In this document: in pieces, positions 8,541 through 16,860 of the stretch
How positions within the stretch are numbered: the stretch's first letter is position 1
Layout of the letters: each line of letters begins with the position of its first letter
Origin: Firmicutes bacterium HGW-Firmicutes-1
GTDB lineage: Bacteria > Bacillota > Clostridia > Lachnospirales > Vallitaleaceae
DNA: 64,000 bases
Assembly (NCBI GenBank): GCA_002841625.1
Contig: PHAG01000001.1
Coordinates: 186,001-250,000, forward strand
Reading direction: 5' to 3'
The notes under the pieces: model-generated
What the model saw: the letters and a program-made list of their open reading frames with translations, nothing else
The model's database searches: none
What the model was told of the DNA's origin: nothing
Position numbers and translations under genes: made by a program

Positions 8541-9590
8541 TTATTCATTCACTATCAACGCTTTTAACCCTTCACCACTGGCCGCATATTCAAATGCAGC
8601 ATTGCATTCATCTATTGTAAATTTCTTGGTCACTATTGGTTTTAAATCCATTCTGTCAGATGCAGCAATATAAATGGAATGAACTACATCTTGCAAACTT
8701 GATCCAGTTGTACCTAAAACAATTAGCTCCTTATAGTGAATCAAATTGGTATTTAAAGTCACTTCTTCTTTTCCTTTAGGCATACCACCAAAGAAGCTAA
8801 TTCTTCCATGGACTGCTGCAATTTCTAATGCTAATTGTTGTATCGCTGGTACGCTATTGGCTGTAATAACAACATCTGCGCCTAAGCCCTTCGTTTCTTT
8901 GTTCATTACTTCTTTTAAGTCTGTTTTCATTGAATTAACTAAGAGATCTGCTACACCCATCGCTTCAACCTCTGCAAGTCTGCTATCAATAATATCAACC
9001 ATTATAATCTTTGTTGCTCCAGCAATTTTATTGATCATAGCGTGAAGAACACCAATTGGTCCTGCACCAATAATAACTACTGTATCCCCTGGTTTTGTGT
9101 TCAGTGCTTTATAACTGTTATAGCAACATGATAAAGGTTCACATAAAGCTGCTTCATCATATGATAAATTTTCCGGGATAAGCATCACATTTCCAACCTT
9201 TATAGCATGTCCAGGCACTTTCATATACTCTGCGAATCCACCATCCCAACTAATTCCAAAAGCCTCATAGTTTGCACAAAGCTGATTAAATCCTTGTTTA
9301 CACATTTCACATTTACCACATCCAACATTTGGTGGAATAACAACCCTTTGTCCAATTGTGTAGTCTTTGACATCAGATCCTACTTCAACTATTTCACCTG
9401 AAATTTCATGACCAAGAATCCTTTTTACTCCCTTTGGAATTTTAAAATGCCCAAATTTATAAATTCGAATATCTGTACCGCATATCGCACAGGCTTTCAC
9501 TTTAATCAAAATTTCATCTTTGCTAATTTTAGGTTTTTCAATTTCCTCAGGACGTATATCACCTATTCCATAATAAACAGCTGCTTTCAT
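8541..9590 (-). CDS. Zinc-dependent alcohol dehydrogenase (threonine/sorbitol dehydrogenase type)
   Basis: A 349-residue medium-chain dehydrogenase and the first gene of the operon. Motifs: catalytic zinc AICGTDIR and LGHEISGE, structural zinc CGKCEMCKQGFNQLC, NAD site VVIIGAGPIGVLHA. It is only moderately similar to the next gene, so the pair is not a recent duplication. It should oxidise a secondary alcohol of a polyol or sugar with NAD. GAGGAG lies 7 nt before the ATG, and a consensus promoter lies about 96 nt upstream. Confidence 0.9.
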   Translation of the reverse strand: MKAAVYYGIGDIRPEEIEKPKISKDEILIKVKACAICGTDIRIYKFGHFKIPKGVKRILGHEISGEIVEVGSDVKDYTIGQRVVIPPNVGCGKCEMCKQGFNQLCANYEAFGISWDGGFAEYMKVPGHAIKVGNVMLIPENLSYDEAALCEPLSCCYNSYKALNTKPGDTVVIIGAGPIGVLHAMINKIAGATKIIMVDIIDSRLAEVEAMGVADLLVNSMKTDLKEVMNKETKGLGADVVITANSVPAIQQLALEIAAVHGRISFFGGMPKGKEEVTLNTNLIHYKELIVLGTTGSSLQDVVHSIYIAASDRMDLKPIVTKKFTIDECNAAFEYAASGEGLKALIVNE

Positions 9591-9664
9591 AATAATTCTC
9601 CTCTGTAAATCAATTTACATGTTGCTTAACTTTCAACAGCAGTATCAAGTTGTTGATTGTTAAG

Positions 9665-9710
9665 CGTTTACTGTCATTTGTTTTCATTATATATCGTTGA
9701 CTGTTATTTG
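9665..9710. promoter_or_regulatory. Direct-repeat operator, probable DeoR target
   Basis: CGTTTACTGTCATTTG (9665-9680) and CGTTGACTGTTATTTG (9695-9710) match at 14 of 16 positions with a 30-bp period. One copy lies in the -35/-10 spacer and one just downstream of the -10. A weaker CTGTCACTT copy lies at 9753. DeoR-type repressors often bind such spaced direct repeats; the adjacent DeoR gene (10083-10862) is the obvious candidate. Confidence 0.6.
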
Positions 9711-9714
9711 TCAA
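9686..9714 (-). promoter_or_regulatory. Consensus sigma-A promoter of the seven-gene sugar-acid operon
   Basis: The minus strand reads TTGACA (9709-9714), a 17-nt spacer, then TATAAT (9686-9691): a perfect vegetative promoter about 96 nt upstream of the first ATG. Such a strong core must be tightly repressed if the pathway is inducible, and repeat copies overlap it. Confidence 0.85.
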
Positions 9715-9773
9715 GCGTTTGTAATCGTTTAACATCGTATTGTTGTTGTTTTCTGTCACTTCGCTTCTTATAA

Positions 9774-9798
9774 ACAAAAAAGGACATCTCTCGATGTC
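9774..9798 (-). terminator. Rho-independent terminator of the RpiR-DeoR transcript
   Basis: Read on the minus strand, GACATC-GAGA-GATGTC (9783-9798) is followed by CTTTTTTG. It is a compact intrinsic terminator downstream of the DeoR gene and just before the operon promoter, insulating the two. Confidence 0.8.
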
Positions 9799-9838
9799 TC
9801 AGGTTGTTGATAATTTATTTATCAATGAACGAAACAGA

Positions 9839-9978
9839 GATAAAAGCATTTTTTCTTCTAGATAAATACGAAAGGCAGTAAGTGTTCATTTTTCGCCTGA
9901 CCGGCCGAAGGGTAAGGCCAGAAAAATGAACACTTACTGCCAATAATGAAAACACCTATCAGAAAAAATGCTTTTATC
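9839..9978. repeat. 140-nt long inverted repeat / extended hairpin
   Basis: An 18-bp perfect outer arm (9839-9856 with 9961-9978) and a 21-bp perfect inner arm (9874-9894 with 9921-9941) are stacked, plus a 4-bp GCCT/AGGC tip (9895-9898 with 9915-9918). The tip contains the only GC-rich stretch (CCGGCC) nearby. It encodes no protein on either strand and lies between the DeoR stop and the terminator at 9774. It could be a MITE-like remnant, a structured 3' UTR or a small RNA; the sequence does not decide. Confidence 0.7.
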
Positions 9979-10082
9979 GACAGTCTCAAACAGCTATCAA
10001 TATCTCTAAACTTTCACATAGTAAAAAAAATCGCAACCTTACAGGCTACGACTTATTCTATATTTCAATTTGATGACTCATT

Positions 10083-10862
10083 CTATTTGCTTACTTCTAA
10101 ATCAACACCAGCATCGGCAAATTTCGAAATACTTTCATTACCAAGCATTTCGTCAGTAATAATCAAATCACATTCTAAAACCTCAGAAAACTTAGCAAAG
10201 GATGATTTACCGAACTTCGTGCTATCACACAATACAATAACCTCATCACTAATACGAATTATTTCTTTTTTTATCGTAGCTAACTCCAAGTTAGGTGTCG
10301 ACAATCCCTTTGATACACTAATTCCATTTGCGCCAAGGAAAGCTCTATCTGCATTCAGATCTTTTATTGAGCTAATCGCTAATGGGCCGATAACACAGTG
10401 AAAATGTCTTCTCAACTGCCCGCCTAAAAAAATTACTATAGCATCCGAATTTTCATCTAGATAATTTGCAATCTTAAAATCATACGTTATGACAGTTAAG
10501 TTTTTTTTGGTTGGTAAGAGTTTAGCTAGCTCATAGGTTGTACTACCCGTATCTAAAATAATAACATCATCATCTTGAACATAATCGATTGCTTTCGAAG
10601 CAATTTGCTTCTTCATGTCAATATTTTCAATCTCTTTTTCATATGAGTTTGGTTCATAGATCATTTTTTTATTACTAATTGCTCCTCCATGCGTTCTTTT
10701 CAAAAGCCCGATTGTCTCTAATTCCCGAAGATCACTACGCATCGTTGCTGGAGAGACTGAAAAATGATCACAGAGGTCTGCAACGGTTTTTTTCATTTCT
10801 TTATTCAATAGCTCAACTATAAGTTGCTTTCGTTCATCCACGAATATTTTTTCATTTGCCAT
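10083..10862 (-). CDS. DeoR family transcriptional repressor
   Basis: A 259-residue protein. The N-terminal DeoR helix-turn-helix is KTVADLCDHFSVSPATMRSDLRELETIGLLKRTHGGA. The C-terminal sugar-phosphate-sensing domain shows VIILDTGSTTYELAKLL, VIFLGGQLRR, DRAFLGANGIS and VIVLCDSTKFGKSSF. It probably represses the seven-gene operon downstream through the direct repeats at 9665-9710 and releases it when a phosphorylated intermediate accumulates. It is transcribed with the RpiR gene just upstream (32-nt gap). Confidence 0.93.
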   Translation of the reverse strand: MANEKIFVDERKQLIVELLNKEMKKTVADLCDHFSVSPATMRSDLRELETIGLLKRTHGGAISNKKMIYEPNSYEKEIENIDMKKQIASKAIDYVQDDDVIILDTGSTTYELAKLLPTKKNLTVITYDFKIANYLDENSDAIVIFLGGQLRRHFHCVIGPLAISSIKDLNADRAFLGANGISVSKGLSTPNLELATIKKEIIRISDEVIVLCDSTKFGKSSFAKFSEVLECDLIITDEMLGNESISKFADAGVDLEVSK

Positions 10863-10894
10863 ATCATTTAATCCTTTCGCATTTTATAGCAATT

Positions 10895-11809
10895 CTATCT
10901 TGTATCCTTTAAGGCCTTATAGGTTTTATCTAAATACTCTAATGTACTTTCAAATTTTTCACTGGCATAACAAGCATACAATAAATCAACTATTAAGATT
11001 TGTGCTGTTTTGGATGTAGTTGCTTCCCAATATAGTGCTGAGCCTTCATCTGATGTCTTCGTAGATGTAAATAAAGAAACATCTGCATAATTAGTAATAG
11101 GTGACTCTTCGAAAGATGTGATTGCAATAGTTGGCGTATTGTTGAATTTAGCAACTTTAAGCGAATTAACAACGGATTTGGTTCTACCAGAATTACTAAT
11201 TCCTATAACAACATCCCTTTCAGTACTAATCGCTGAACACATCAATTGTATACTCTCATCACTAATTAAAATGCACTTTTTACCTGCTCTAGTAAATCTC
11301 ATAACACCCTCCATTGCAGCAATGGATGATGAACCCATACAAGTAAAAATAATCGTATCCGCATTTTTTATTAAAGAAACCGCCTTGTCAATTTCTGATA
11401 AATTCACTCTTTCTTTTGTTTCTTTAAGGGTTTGAATATTTCGTTGAATAACCTTCTCAAATATAATTTCACTTGTATCAGTTTTCATAATATCTTCATA
11501 AATATAGCTTTGCTCTGAACTATCATTTTTATTGTTTTTATCACTTGATGTAAGTATTTCAACAAGCGCAAATTTGAAATCTCGATAACTTTTGTAATTT
11601 AACTCCTTAACAAAACGTGTTATTGTCGATTCAGCGACTTGACATTCAGTTGAAAGCTCCTTAGTAGTTAATAGTTTGCTCTCATTGGGATGTTTAAGAA
11701 CATATTCTCCGATTCTTTTTAGCGCTGGATTAAAATATGGCATTTGCCTATATATTCGTACTAATACGCTATCTTCCTCTACGTTTTTAACGTTATTAAC
11801 CTTCTTCAT
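10895..11809 (-). CDS. RpiR/MurR family transcriptional regulator (HTH plus SIS domain)
   Basis: A 304-residue protein from the ATG at 11809, preferred to an in-frame GTG two codons earlier because GAGG lies 7 nt before the ATG. The N-terminal RpiR HTH includes LTTKELSTECQVAESTITRFVKELNYKSYRDFK. The C-terminal SIS (phosphosugar-binding) domain shows IIFTCMGSSSIAA and VVIGISNSGRTKSV. Family members sense sugar phosphates. Its pairing with DeoR suggests double control of the neighbouring sugar operons. Confidence 0.92.
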   Translation of the reverse strand: MKKVNNVKNVEEDSVLVRIYRQMPYFNPALKRIGEYVLKHPNESKLLTTKELSTECQVAESTITRFVKELNYKSYRDFKFALVEILTSSDKNNKNDSSEQSYIYEDIMKTDTSEIIFEKVIQRNIQTLKETKERVNLSEIDKAVSLIKNADTIIFTCMGSSSIAAMEGVMRFTRAGKKCILISDESIQLMCSAISTERDVVIGISNSGRTKSVVNSLKVAKFNNTPTIAITSFEESPITNYADVSLFTSTKTSDEGSALYWEATTSKTAQILIVDLLYACYASEKFESTLEYLDKTYKALKDTR

Positions 11810-11978
11810 GCCCACACCTCAATTTATTTGTAGTATATATATTGTATTATTGCATAATTATATTGTTATTTCAATACTTCATATGGAATAAACGCATCGT
11901 TATTGTCGTATTTATTAGAATCTTTAAACAAAAAACCAACTGCTATAAAATACGGGGAATAAATATGTAATCATAAGA

Positions 11979-12021
11979 AAGATAACGCTTCCTTAGATTA
12001 AACTAAAGTAAGCGTTATCTT
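11979..12021 (-). terminator. Stem-loop downstream of glpK
   Basis: AAGATAACGCTT (11979-11990) is perfectly complementary to AAGCGTTATCTT (12010-12021). On the minus strand the stem is followed by TCTTATGATT, a weak T-tract. It is the likely end of the SDR-glpK transcript. Confidence 0.65.
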
Positions 12022-12059
12022 AAGTTACCTATCACAATAAACTACATACAATTCATAAA

Positions 12060-13556
12060 CTAATGTTCAATCCAATTAGTCGTTCTATCAACTGCTCTTT
12101 TCCAACCAGCATATAACACTTCTCTGCCTTCTTCATCAAGATTTGGTTCGAACTTTTTGTCAAGCTCGAAAGAACATATCAAATCATTTTTATCTTTCCA
12201 AAAACCAGTTGCTAGTCCAGCTAAGAAAGCAGCACCTCTTGCAGTCGATTCAATAATTTTAGGCCTTATCACTGTTACGTTCAATATATCTGCTTGAAAC
12301 TCCATCAAAAAGTCGTTAACACATGCTCCTCCATCAACTTTTAATTCAACTGTTGGGATTCCTGAATCCTTTTCCATCGAATCGATAACGTCACGAATCT
12401 GATATGCAATTGATTCAAGTGTAGCTCTAATAATGTGGTTTTTGTTCGCTCCTCTTGTCAATCCTAAGATTGCTCCTCTTGCATATTGATCCCAATAAGG
12501 TGCTGAGAGACCTGTAAAAGCTGGAACTACATAAACACCATTCGTGTCTTTCACTTTTCTAGCACAAATTTCCGAATCTTTTGCATTATCAATTAGTTGC
12601 ATTTCATCTCGTAGCCATTGAACTGATGATCCTACCGTATACAACAAACCTTCTAAAGCATAATCTATTTTTTTGTCAATTCCCCATGCTATCGTAGTTA
12701 ATAAACCTGATTTTGACTCGATTGGCTCACTTCCAGTATTCATTACCAATGAGCCCCCAGTGCCATATGTTGCTTTTGTCATACCTGCTTCGAAACAGGT
12801 TTGACCAAATAATGCACTTTGCTGATCACCAATTAAAGCAGCAACAGGTATAGAAGCATTAAAAAACGACTCTTTATTGGTCATGCTATAGACTTCACTC
12901 GATGACTTCACCTGTGGTAACATGGATTTCGGGATATCTAATGCACTAAGCATTTTTTCATCCCATTCAAGTGTGTTTATGTTAAAGAGTAATGTTCGTG
13001 AAGCATTAGAATAATCCGTAACATGTGTACTTCCACCTGTTAACTTCCAAGTAATCCAAGTATCGATTGTACCAAAAATCACATCACCTAATTCTGCTTT
13101 TTCTCTGACACCTTCAACATGATCAAGTATCCACTTGATCTTTGTACCAGAGAAATAAGCATCAATGAGTAGACCCGTGTTTTTCTTAACATACTCATCC
13201 AATTTCATTTCTTTTAGTTCTTCACAAATTCCTGTCGTTCTTCTATCTTGCCAAACGATAGCATTCATCACTGGCTTGCCAGTTTTTTTATTCCAAACTA
13301 CTGTAGTTTCTCTTTGATTGGTTATCCCTATTGCTTCAACATCATTTATAGATGCTCCTATATTCTTAAGCGCATTTTCAACAGTAGATAATTGTGCATT
13401 CCATATTTCTATTGGATCATGCTCAACCCAACCTGGTTTAGGGTATATTTGCTCGAAATCTTCATATGCCATTGATGAAATATTCCCACTTTTATCAAAG
13501 AGTATGGTTCTCACTCCAGTTGTACCACAATCAAAAGCCATAATATATTTTCCCAA
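12060..13556 (-). CDS. glpK: Glycerol kinase (FGGY family)
   Basis: A 498-residue FGGY kinase of normal GlpK length. It phosphorylates glycerol to sn-glycerol-3-phosphate. Glycerol contacts known from GlpK are kept: Arg-Glu in TNQRETT, Trp in IVWQDRRT, Tyr in IDAYFSGTK, Asp in IGDQQSALFGQ. PAFTGLSAPYWDQYARG is also typical. Deviations are DCGTTGVR for the usual DQGTTSxR and GTGGSLVMNTG for GTGCFMLMNTG, so a different polyol is possible. The start is TTG (13556) with GGAGG 7 nt upstream. No glycerol facilitator or GlpD gene is near; an SDR gene precedes it. Confidence 0.82.
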   Translation of the reverse strand: MGKYIMAFDCGTTGVRTILFDKSGNISSMAYEDFEQIYPKPGWVEHDPIEIWNAQLSTVENALKNIGASINDVEAIGITNQRETTVVWNKKTGKPVMNAIVWQDRRTTGICEELKEMKLDEYVKKNTGLLIDAYFSGTKIKWILDHVEGVREKAELGDVIFGTIDTWITWKLTGGSTHVTDYSNASRTLLFNINTLEWDEKMLSALDIPKSMLPQVKSSSEVYSMTNKESFFNASIPVAALIGDQQSALFGQTCFEAGMTKATYGTGGSLVMNTGSEPIESKSGLLTTIAWGIDKKIDYALEGLLYTVGSSVQWLRDEMQLIDNAKDSEICARKVKDTNGVYVVPAFTGLSAPYWDQYARGAILGLTRGANKNHIIRATLESIAYQIRDVIDSMEKDSGIPTVELKVDGGACVNDFLMEFQADILNVTVIRPKIIESTARGAAFLAGLATGFWKDKNDLICSFELDKKFEPNLDEEGREVLYAGWKRAVDRTTNWIEH

Positions 13557-13603
13557 AACCTTACCTCCAATACAAATTAGTGATTAAATTATACAGAATT
13601 TAT

Positions 13604-14416
13604 TTATACTTCCATACCGTATCTATGTATTTTGTGAGTAGGATATAATGAAACTGTTGGAATTGTAACATCCGGTGTTCTTGTTGCTACATAAAGTGTA
13701 ATTTCTGCAACGTTCTCAACGTCTATACAACTTGAATGAATACCTTCTTTAAGCTCTTTTTCATCTAACCAACCTTCAACATAGGCGGGAAGATCTCCAT
13801 CATATATTCCTGAATCAATTACTTGTGTCATTGGCGTTTTTACATGAGAAGGATTAATAACAGTAACTCCTATGTTTTTATCTTTTCCTTCAAGTAATAT
13901 ATTCTTACTTAATCCTAACATCCCATGCTTAGAAGCTCGATATGGACTATGTCCTGGGCAAGATGCTACTTTTGTTGAAGATGAACCCATATTTATTAAT
14001 CTTCCACCTGTTTTTTGCTTTTCCATAATTCTGAATGCTTCTCTACAACATAAGAATACACCTGTTAAATTTGGACCAAGCGTCTTGTTCCACTCTTCTA
14101 AAGTTGTTAAACTGATAGGTGGTGATAACGAATCTCTTCCAGCACTATTTACTAACAAGTCAAGTTTACCCCATTTATCCATTGCCAACTTGAAAAAATT
14201 AATAACTTGTTGCTCATCTGATACATCTGCATTTGCATAAAAGCAGGTTCCGTTATCTGCTATAATTTCTGCTGCAACTCTTTCTAGATTCACTTGATCA
14301 ATATCGACTAATAGCACTTTAGCTCCATTCTTTGCAAATATTTTTGCTACTGCTTCACCAATACCTGAAGCCCCTCCAGTTACAATTGCTACTTTATCAT
14401 TTAATCTTTTTTCCAT
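13604..14416 (-). CDS. SDR family NAD(P)-dependent oxidoreductase
   Basis: A 270-residue classical short-chain dehydrogenase. The cofactor site is VTGGASGIGEAVA (about 12-24), the acidic end of the second strand (VDID) suggests NAD preference, NSAGRD replaces NNAG, and the catalytic Ser/Tyr/Lys are in GSSST and YRASKHG. It probably oxidises a polyol to its keto form. It lies 47 nt before glpK on the same strand behind its own promoter, so kinase and dehydrogenase may act on the same small polyol (glycerol/dihydroxyacetone type). Substrate inferred only. Confidence 0.88.
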   Translation of the reverse strand: MEKRLNDKVAIVTGGASGIGEAVAKIFAKNGAKVLLVDIDQVNLERVAAEIIADNGTCFYANADVSDEQQVINFFKLAMDKWGKLDLLVNSAGRDSLSPPISLTTLEEWNKTLGPNLTGVFLCCREAFRIMEKQKTGGRLINMGSSSTKVASCPGHSPYRASKHGMLGLSKNILLEGKDKNIGVTVINPSHVKTPMTQVIDSGIYDGDLPAYVEGWLDEKELKEGIHSSCIDVENVAEITLYVATRTPDVTIPTVSLYPTHKIHRYGMEV

Positions 14417-14468
14417 TATACATATTCCTTCCTTTTAAGTTATTGATGTAAGGTTATCACATACATAA

Positions 14469-14496
14469 AGTATAACATTTCATTTTATTTTGTCAA
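14469..14496 (-). promoter_or_regulatory. Sigma-A promoter of the SDR-glpK operon
   Basis: The minus strand shows TTGACA (14491-14496), a 16-nt spacer and TATACT (14469-14474), 53 nt before the SDR start. Confidence 0.7.
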
Positions 14497-14586
14497 TATA
14501 AAATCGTATTTAATTTTATTATGTTTGAATCTATACCTATTGGATTATTTAATCAAGAACAAGGGAAAGTGAAAAGGAAGGGAAAA

Positions 14587-14603
14587 GGGGACAGGCACTT
14601 TCC
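14587..14603. repeat. Short REP-like sequence
   Basis: The string GGGGACAGGCACTTTCC lies in a purine-rich intergenic tract. It resembles one arm of GGGGACAGGCACC-type REP elements scattered in some Firmicutes and other bacteria. The mirrored arm is missing, so at most this is a remnant. Confidence 0.3.
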
Positions 14604-14636
14604 TCTTATGAAAACAACAAAATGAAATAAACTACC

Positions 14637-15272
14637 TTAACGTATAAAGTTTGTAAACGACTTTTTCTCTCTTCCTGGCTCTTTCACAGAGCTCTTTCCA
14701 TGCTCGATTAGTTGCATAGCCCATACCATATTTTTACCAAGCACGCGAAGGGTTTGAATCCCCTCTTCATCTTGTAATATATCTTCAGATTTTGTTCCGA
14801 AGAAAATATTCCAATAGTTTGATGTAGGTATCAACATCTCAGAATAGCTAATATAATTGTTAAGCTGATGAAACGTTGGAACTCCACCCGCTCGTCGTGC
14901 AACAACAACCGCAACTCCTACTTTATGTCTTAACATTCCATTATTAACACTAGTAACGTAAAACGCTCTATCCAAAAAGGCTTTCATAGTTGCACCAATT
15001 GAGGAATAATGTACTGGTGAACCTAAAATTACTCCATCTGATTTTTTCATTTTTTGAATCCATTCATTCACATCATCATCAGATTGAATACATCTTTCAT
15101 TGTTGTTTTTCGCACATTGACCACATGCAACACATCCTCTGATTACTTTATTCCCTACATGGATGATTTCCATTTCAATGCCTTCTTTCTCTAACTCTTG
15201 ACCTAATATACGAATAGCTTGATAAGTATTACCTTCTTTATTCGGACTTCCATTAAATGCGATAACTTTCAT
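14637..15272 (-). CDS. Flavodoxin-fold iron-sulfur flavoprotein (NADPH-dependent FMN reductase family)
   Basis: A 211-residue protein. The FMN phosphate loop is FNGSPNKEGNTYQ near the N-terminus, followed by a compact Cys motif CVACGQCAKNNNERC that matches the 4Fe-4S site of the iron-sulfur flavoprotein (Isf) group, then LGSPVHYSSIGATMKAFLDRAFY, the second FMN contact. Such proteins move electrons from ferredoxin or NAD(P)H in anaerobes, often for oxygen or quinone detoxification. It stands alone with its own ribosome site and no shared operon. Confidence 0.88.
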   Translation of the reverse strand: MKVIAFNGSPNKEGNTYQAIRILGQELEKEGIEMEIIHVGNKVIRGCVACGQCAKNNNERCIQSDDDVNEWIQKMKKSDGVILGSPVHYSSIGATMKAFLDRAFYVTSVNNGMLRHKVGVAVVVARRAGGVPTFHQLNNYISYSEMLIPTSNYWNIFFGTKSEDILQDEEGIQTLRVLGKNMVWAMQLIEHGKSSVKEPGREKKSFTNFIR

Positions 15273-15358
15273 TTCTTTTCCTCCACATGATATTAATTGA
15301 ATTCAAACTTAACCTTTATATTTACAAGCAAAGTTGATTCAATAAACAGCATAAAGCA

Positions 15359-15402
15359 AAGATGACCAACAAACAAGTATGCACTTTTTTGTTAGTCATC
15401 TT
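15359..15402 (-). terminator. Stem-loop downstream of the alpha-amylase gene
   Basis: AAGATGAC (15359-15366) pairs with GTCATCTT (15395-15402), with further AACAAA/TTTGTT pairing inside. It is the probable terminator of the tetR-amylase unit. Confidence 0.65.
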
Positions 15403-15438
15403 ACTTTTTAGTATTGATACCTTTAATCTAAAAGGTTA

Positions 15439-16809
15439 TCACTTCACAACCTTCAAAATTCTTGCCCAACTTGGATAAACTGCATCAATATGGCACTTCC
15501 CATTTTGAATAGGAAACACTTCTCCATCGTTTAAAATATCAACTACCTTTGTCCCACTAACAGGTATATCCAAACATAGTTCAACTGCTGCCTTATTGGC
15601 ATTTACAATTACTATAATACATTCCTCATCTGTCATTCTAGCAAAACCAAACTGCTCATGTTCAACTAAAATTTGTTTATACCTGCCATATTTCAAGGCA
15701 TTTGACTCTTTTCTAATTGTTGCAAATTTTCTAATAGCTTTTACCAAATCTTTATTTGAACTATGATTCGAAACGTCCAACAAATCAAGTTTGGGTCGTA
15801 AACACTCATCAGAATCATTTGACTTGACTCCAGAAATCCCCCACTCACTTCCGTAGTAAATGGAAGGTATCCCCGGCATAGTAAATAACAACGCATAGAG
15901 AGTGTATAAATGTGATGCACAATTTAGTGTACTAGCTATCCTATTTACATCATGATTGTCTGCAAAGGAATATAGAGCCTTTCCCTTATACAACCCATTT
16001 GTCTCATTAAATTGTCTGTTTAATGAGTATGCAATTTCGAAAAAATTCAAATCATTATGGCTGGAATATAAGCCTTTATAACATTCATAGTTTGTAACTG
16101 AATCCAGTACATCTTCCGTTATCCACTTTCTGTAATCACCATCCCCGTTCACTACTTCTCCCATAAGCCAAAAATCAGGTTTAAGACGATTACAAAATGT
16201 ATTTAATTCTTTTAGAAATTCAAGATCTAAGCAATCAGCACAGTCAAGCCTTATTCCATCAATATCAAATTCTTCTACCCAAGTTTTTACTACATCGAAT
16301 AAATAGCCTTTTACTTCATTGCTTTCTAGATTAAGTCTTACTAAGTTATGGCATCCATTCCACGAATCATAACAAAAATGATCACCATAAGGGCTTATTC
16401 CACTAAAATTAAGATTCTTAAACCAGTTGCAATACTTAGAACTCGAACCATTCTCAATTACATCCTTAAAAGCCCAGAATTCTCTTCCAACGTGATTGAA
16501 TACACCGTCGAGTACCACTCTTATGTCATTATTATGAAGTAGCTTACATAAGTCTGAAAAATCTTTATTTGTCCCTATTCTTCTATCAATTAACTTATAA
16601 TCAACAGTATCATATCCATGAGATAAGGATTCAAAAACAGGACCAAAATAAATTGCATTTACACTAAGAGATTTCATATGCTCAACCCAAGCCTTTGTCA
16701 TCTCCAGTAATGAAGTCGTTTCCGACATATTATTATTCATGCTAGGTGCTCCACAAAATCCTAAGGGATAAATATGATAAAATATTGCCTCTTCTGCCCA
16801 TGTAAACAT
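15439..16809 (-). CDS. Alpha-amylase family (GH13) glycosidase, cytoplasmic
   Basis: A 456-residue GH13 enzyme without a signal peptide. The four conserved regions are DGVFNHVG, GIRLDCADCLD (nucleophile Asp), MGEVV (acid Glu) and FADNHDVNR (transition-state Asp). HxxYPLGFCGAP at the start resembles the cyclomaltodextrinase/maltogenic-amylase branch, though there is no N-terminal extra domain. It should hydrolyse short alpha-glucans inside the cell. AAGGAGG precedes the ATG by 8 nt. A TetR operator copy lies in the short gap before it, so its expression is probably tied to the adjacent regulator. Confidence 0.9.
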   Translation of the reverse strand: MFTWAEEAIFYHIYPLGFCGAPSMNNNMSETTSLLEMTKAWVEHMKSLSVNAIYFGPVFESLSHGYDTVDYKLIDRRIGTNKDFSDLCKLLHNNDIRVVLDGVFNHVGREFWAFKDVIENGSSSKYCNWFKNLNFSGISPYGDHFCYDSWNGCHNLVRLNLESNEVKGYLFDVVKTWVEEFDIDGIRLDCADCLDLEFLKELNTFCNRLKPDFWLMGEVVNGDGDYRKWITEDVLDSVTNYECYKGLYSSHNDLNFFEIAYSLNRQFNETNGLYKGKALYSFADNHDVNRIASTLNCASHLYTLYALLFTMPGIPSIYYGSEWGISGVKSNDSDECLRPKLDLLDVSNHSSNKDLVKAIRKFATIRKESNALKYGRYKQILVEHEQFGFARMTDEECIIVIVNANKAAVELCLDIPVSGTKVVDILNDGEVFPIQNGKCHIDAVYPSWARILKVVK

Positions 16810-16826
16810 AAATTGCCTCCTTGTAC

Positions 16827-16840
16827 ATACCGTTAGGTAT
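16827..16840. promoter_or_regulatory. Second TetR operator copy, upstream of amylase
   Basis: ATACCGTTAGGTAT matches the core of the tetR operator (ATACCGTACGGTAT at 17459-17472) at 12 of 14 positions and keeps ATACC/GGTAT symmetry. It lies between the tetR stop and the amylase ribosome site. Confidence 0.65.
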
Positions 16841-16860
16841 AGTAGCGATCAAAAAAAATA

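Noticed and set aside
14587-14603. Insertion sequence or REP-transposase unit
   Set aside because: Only a single 17-nt arm resembles REP; no inverted partner and no transposase frame.
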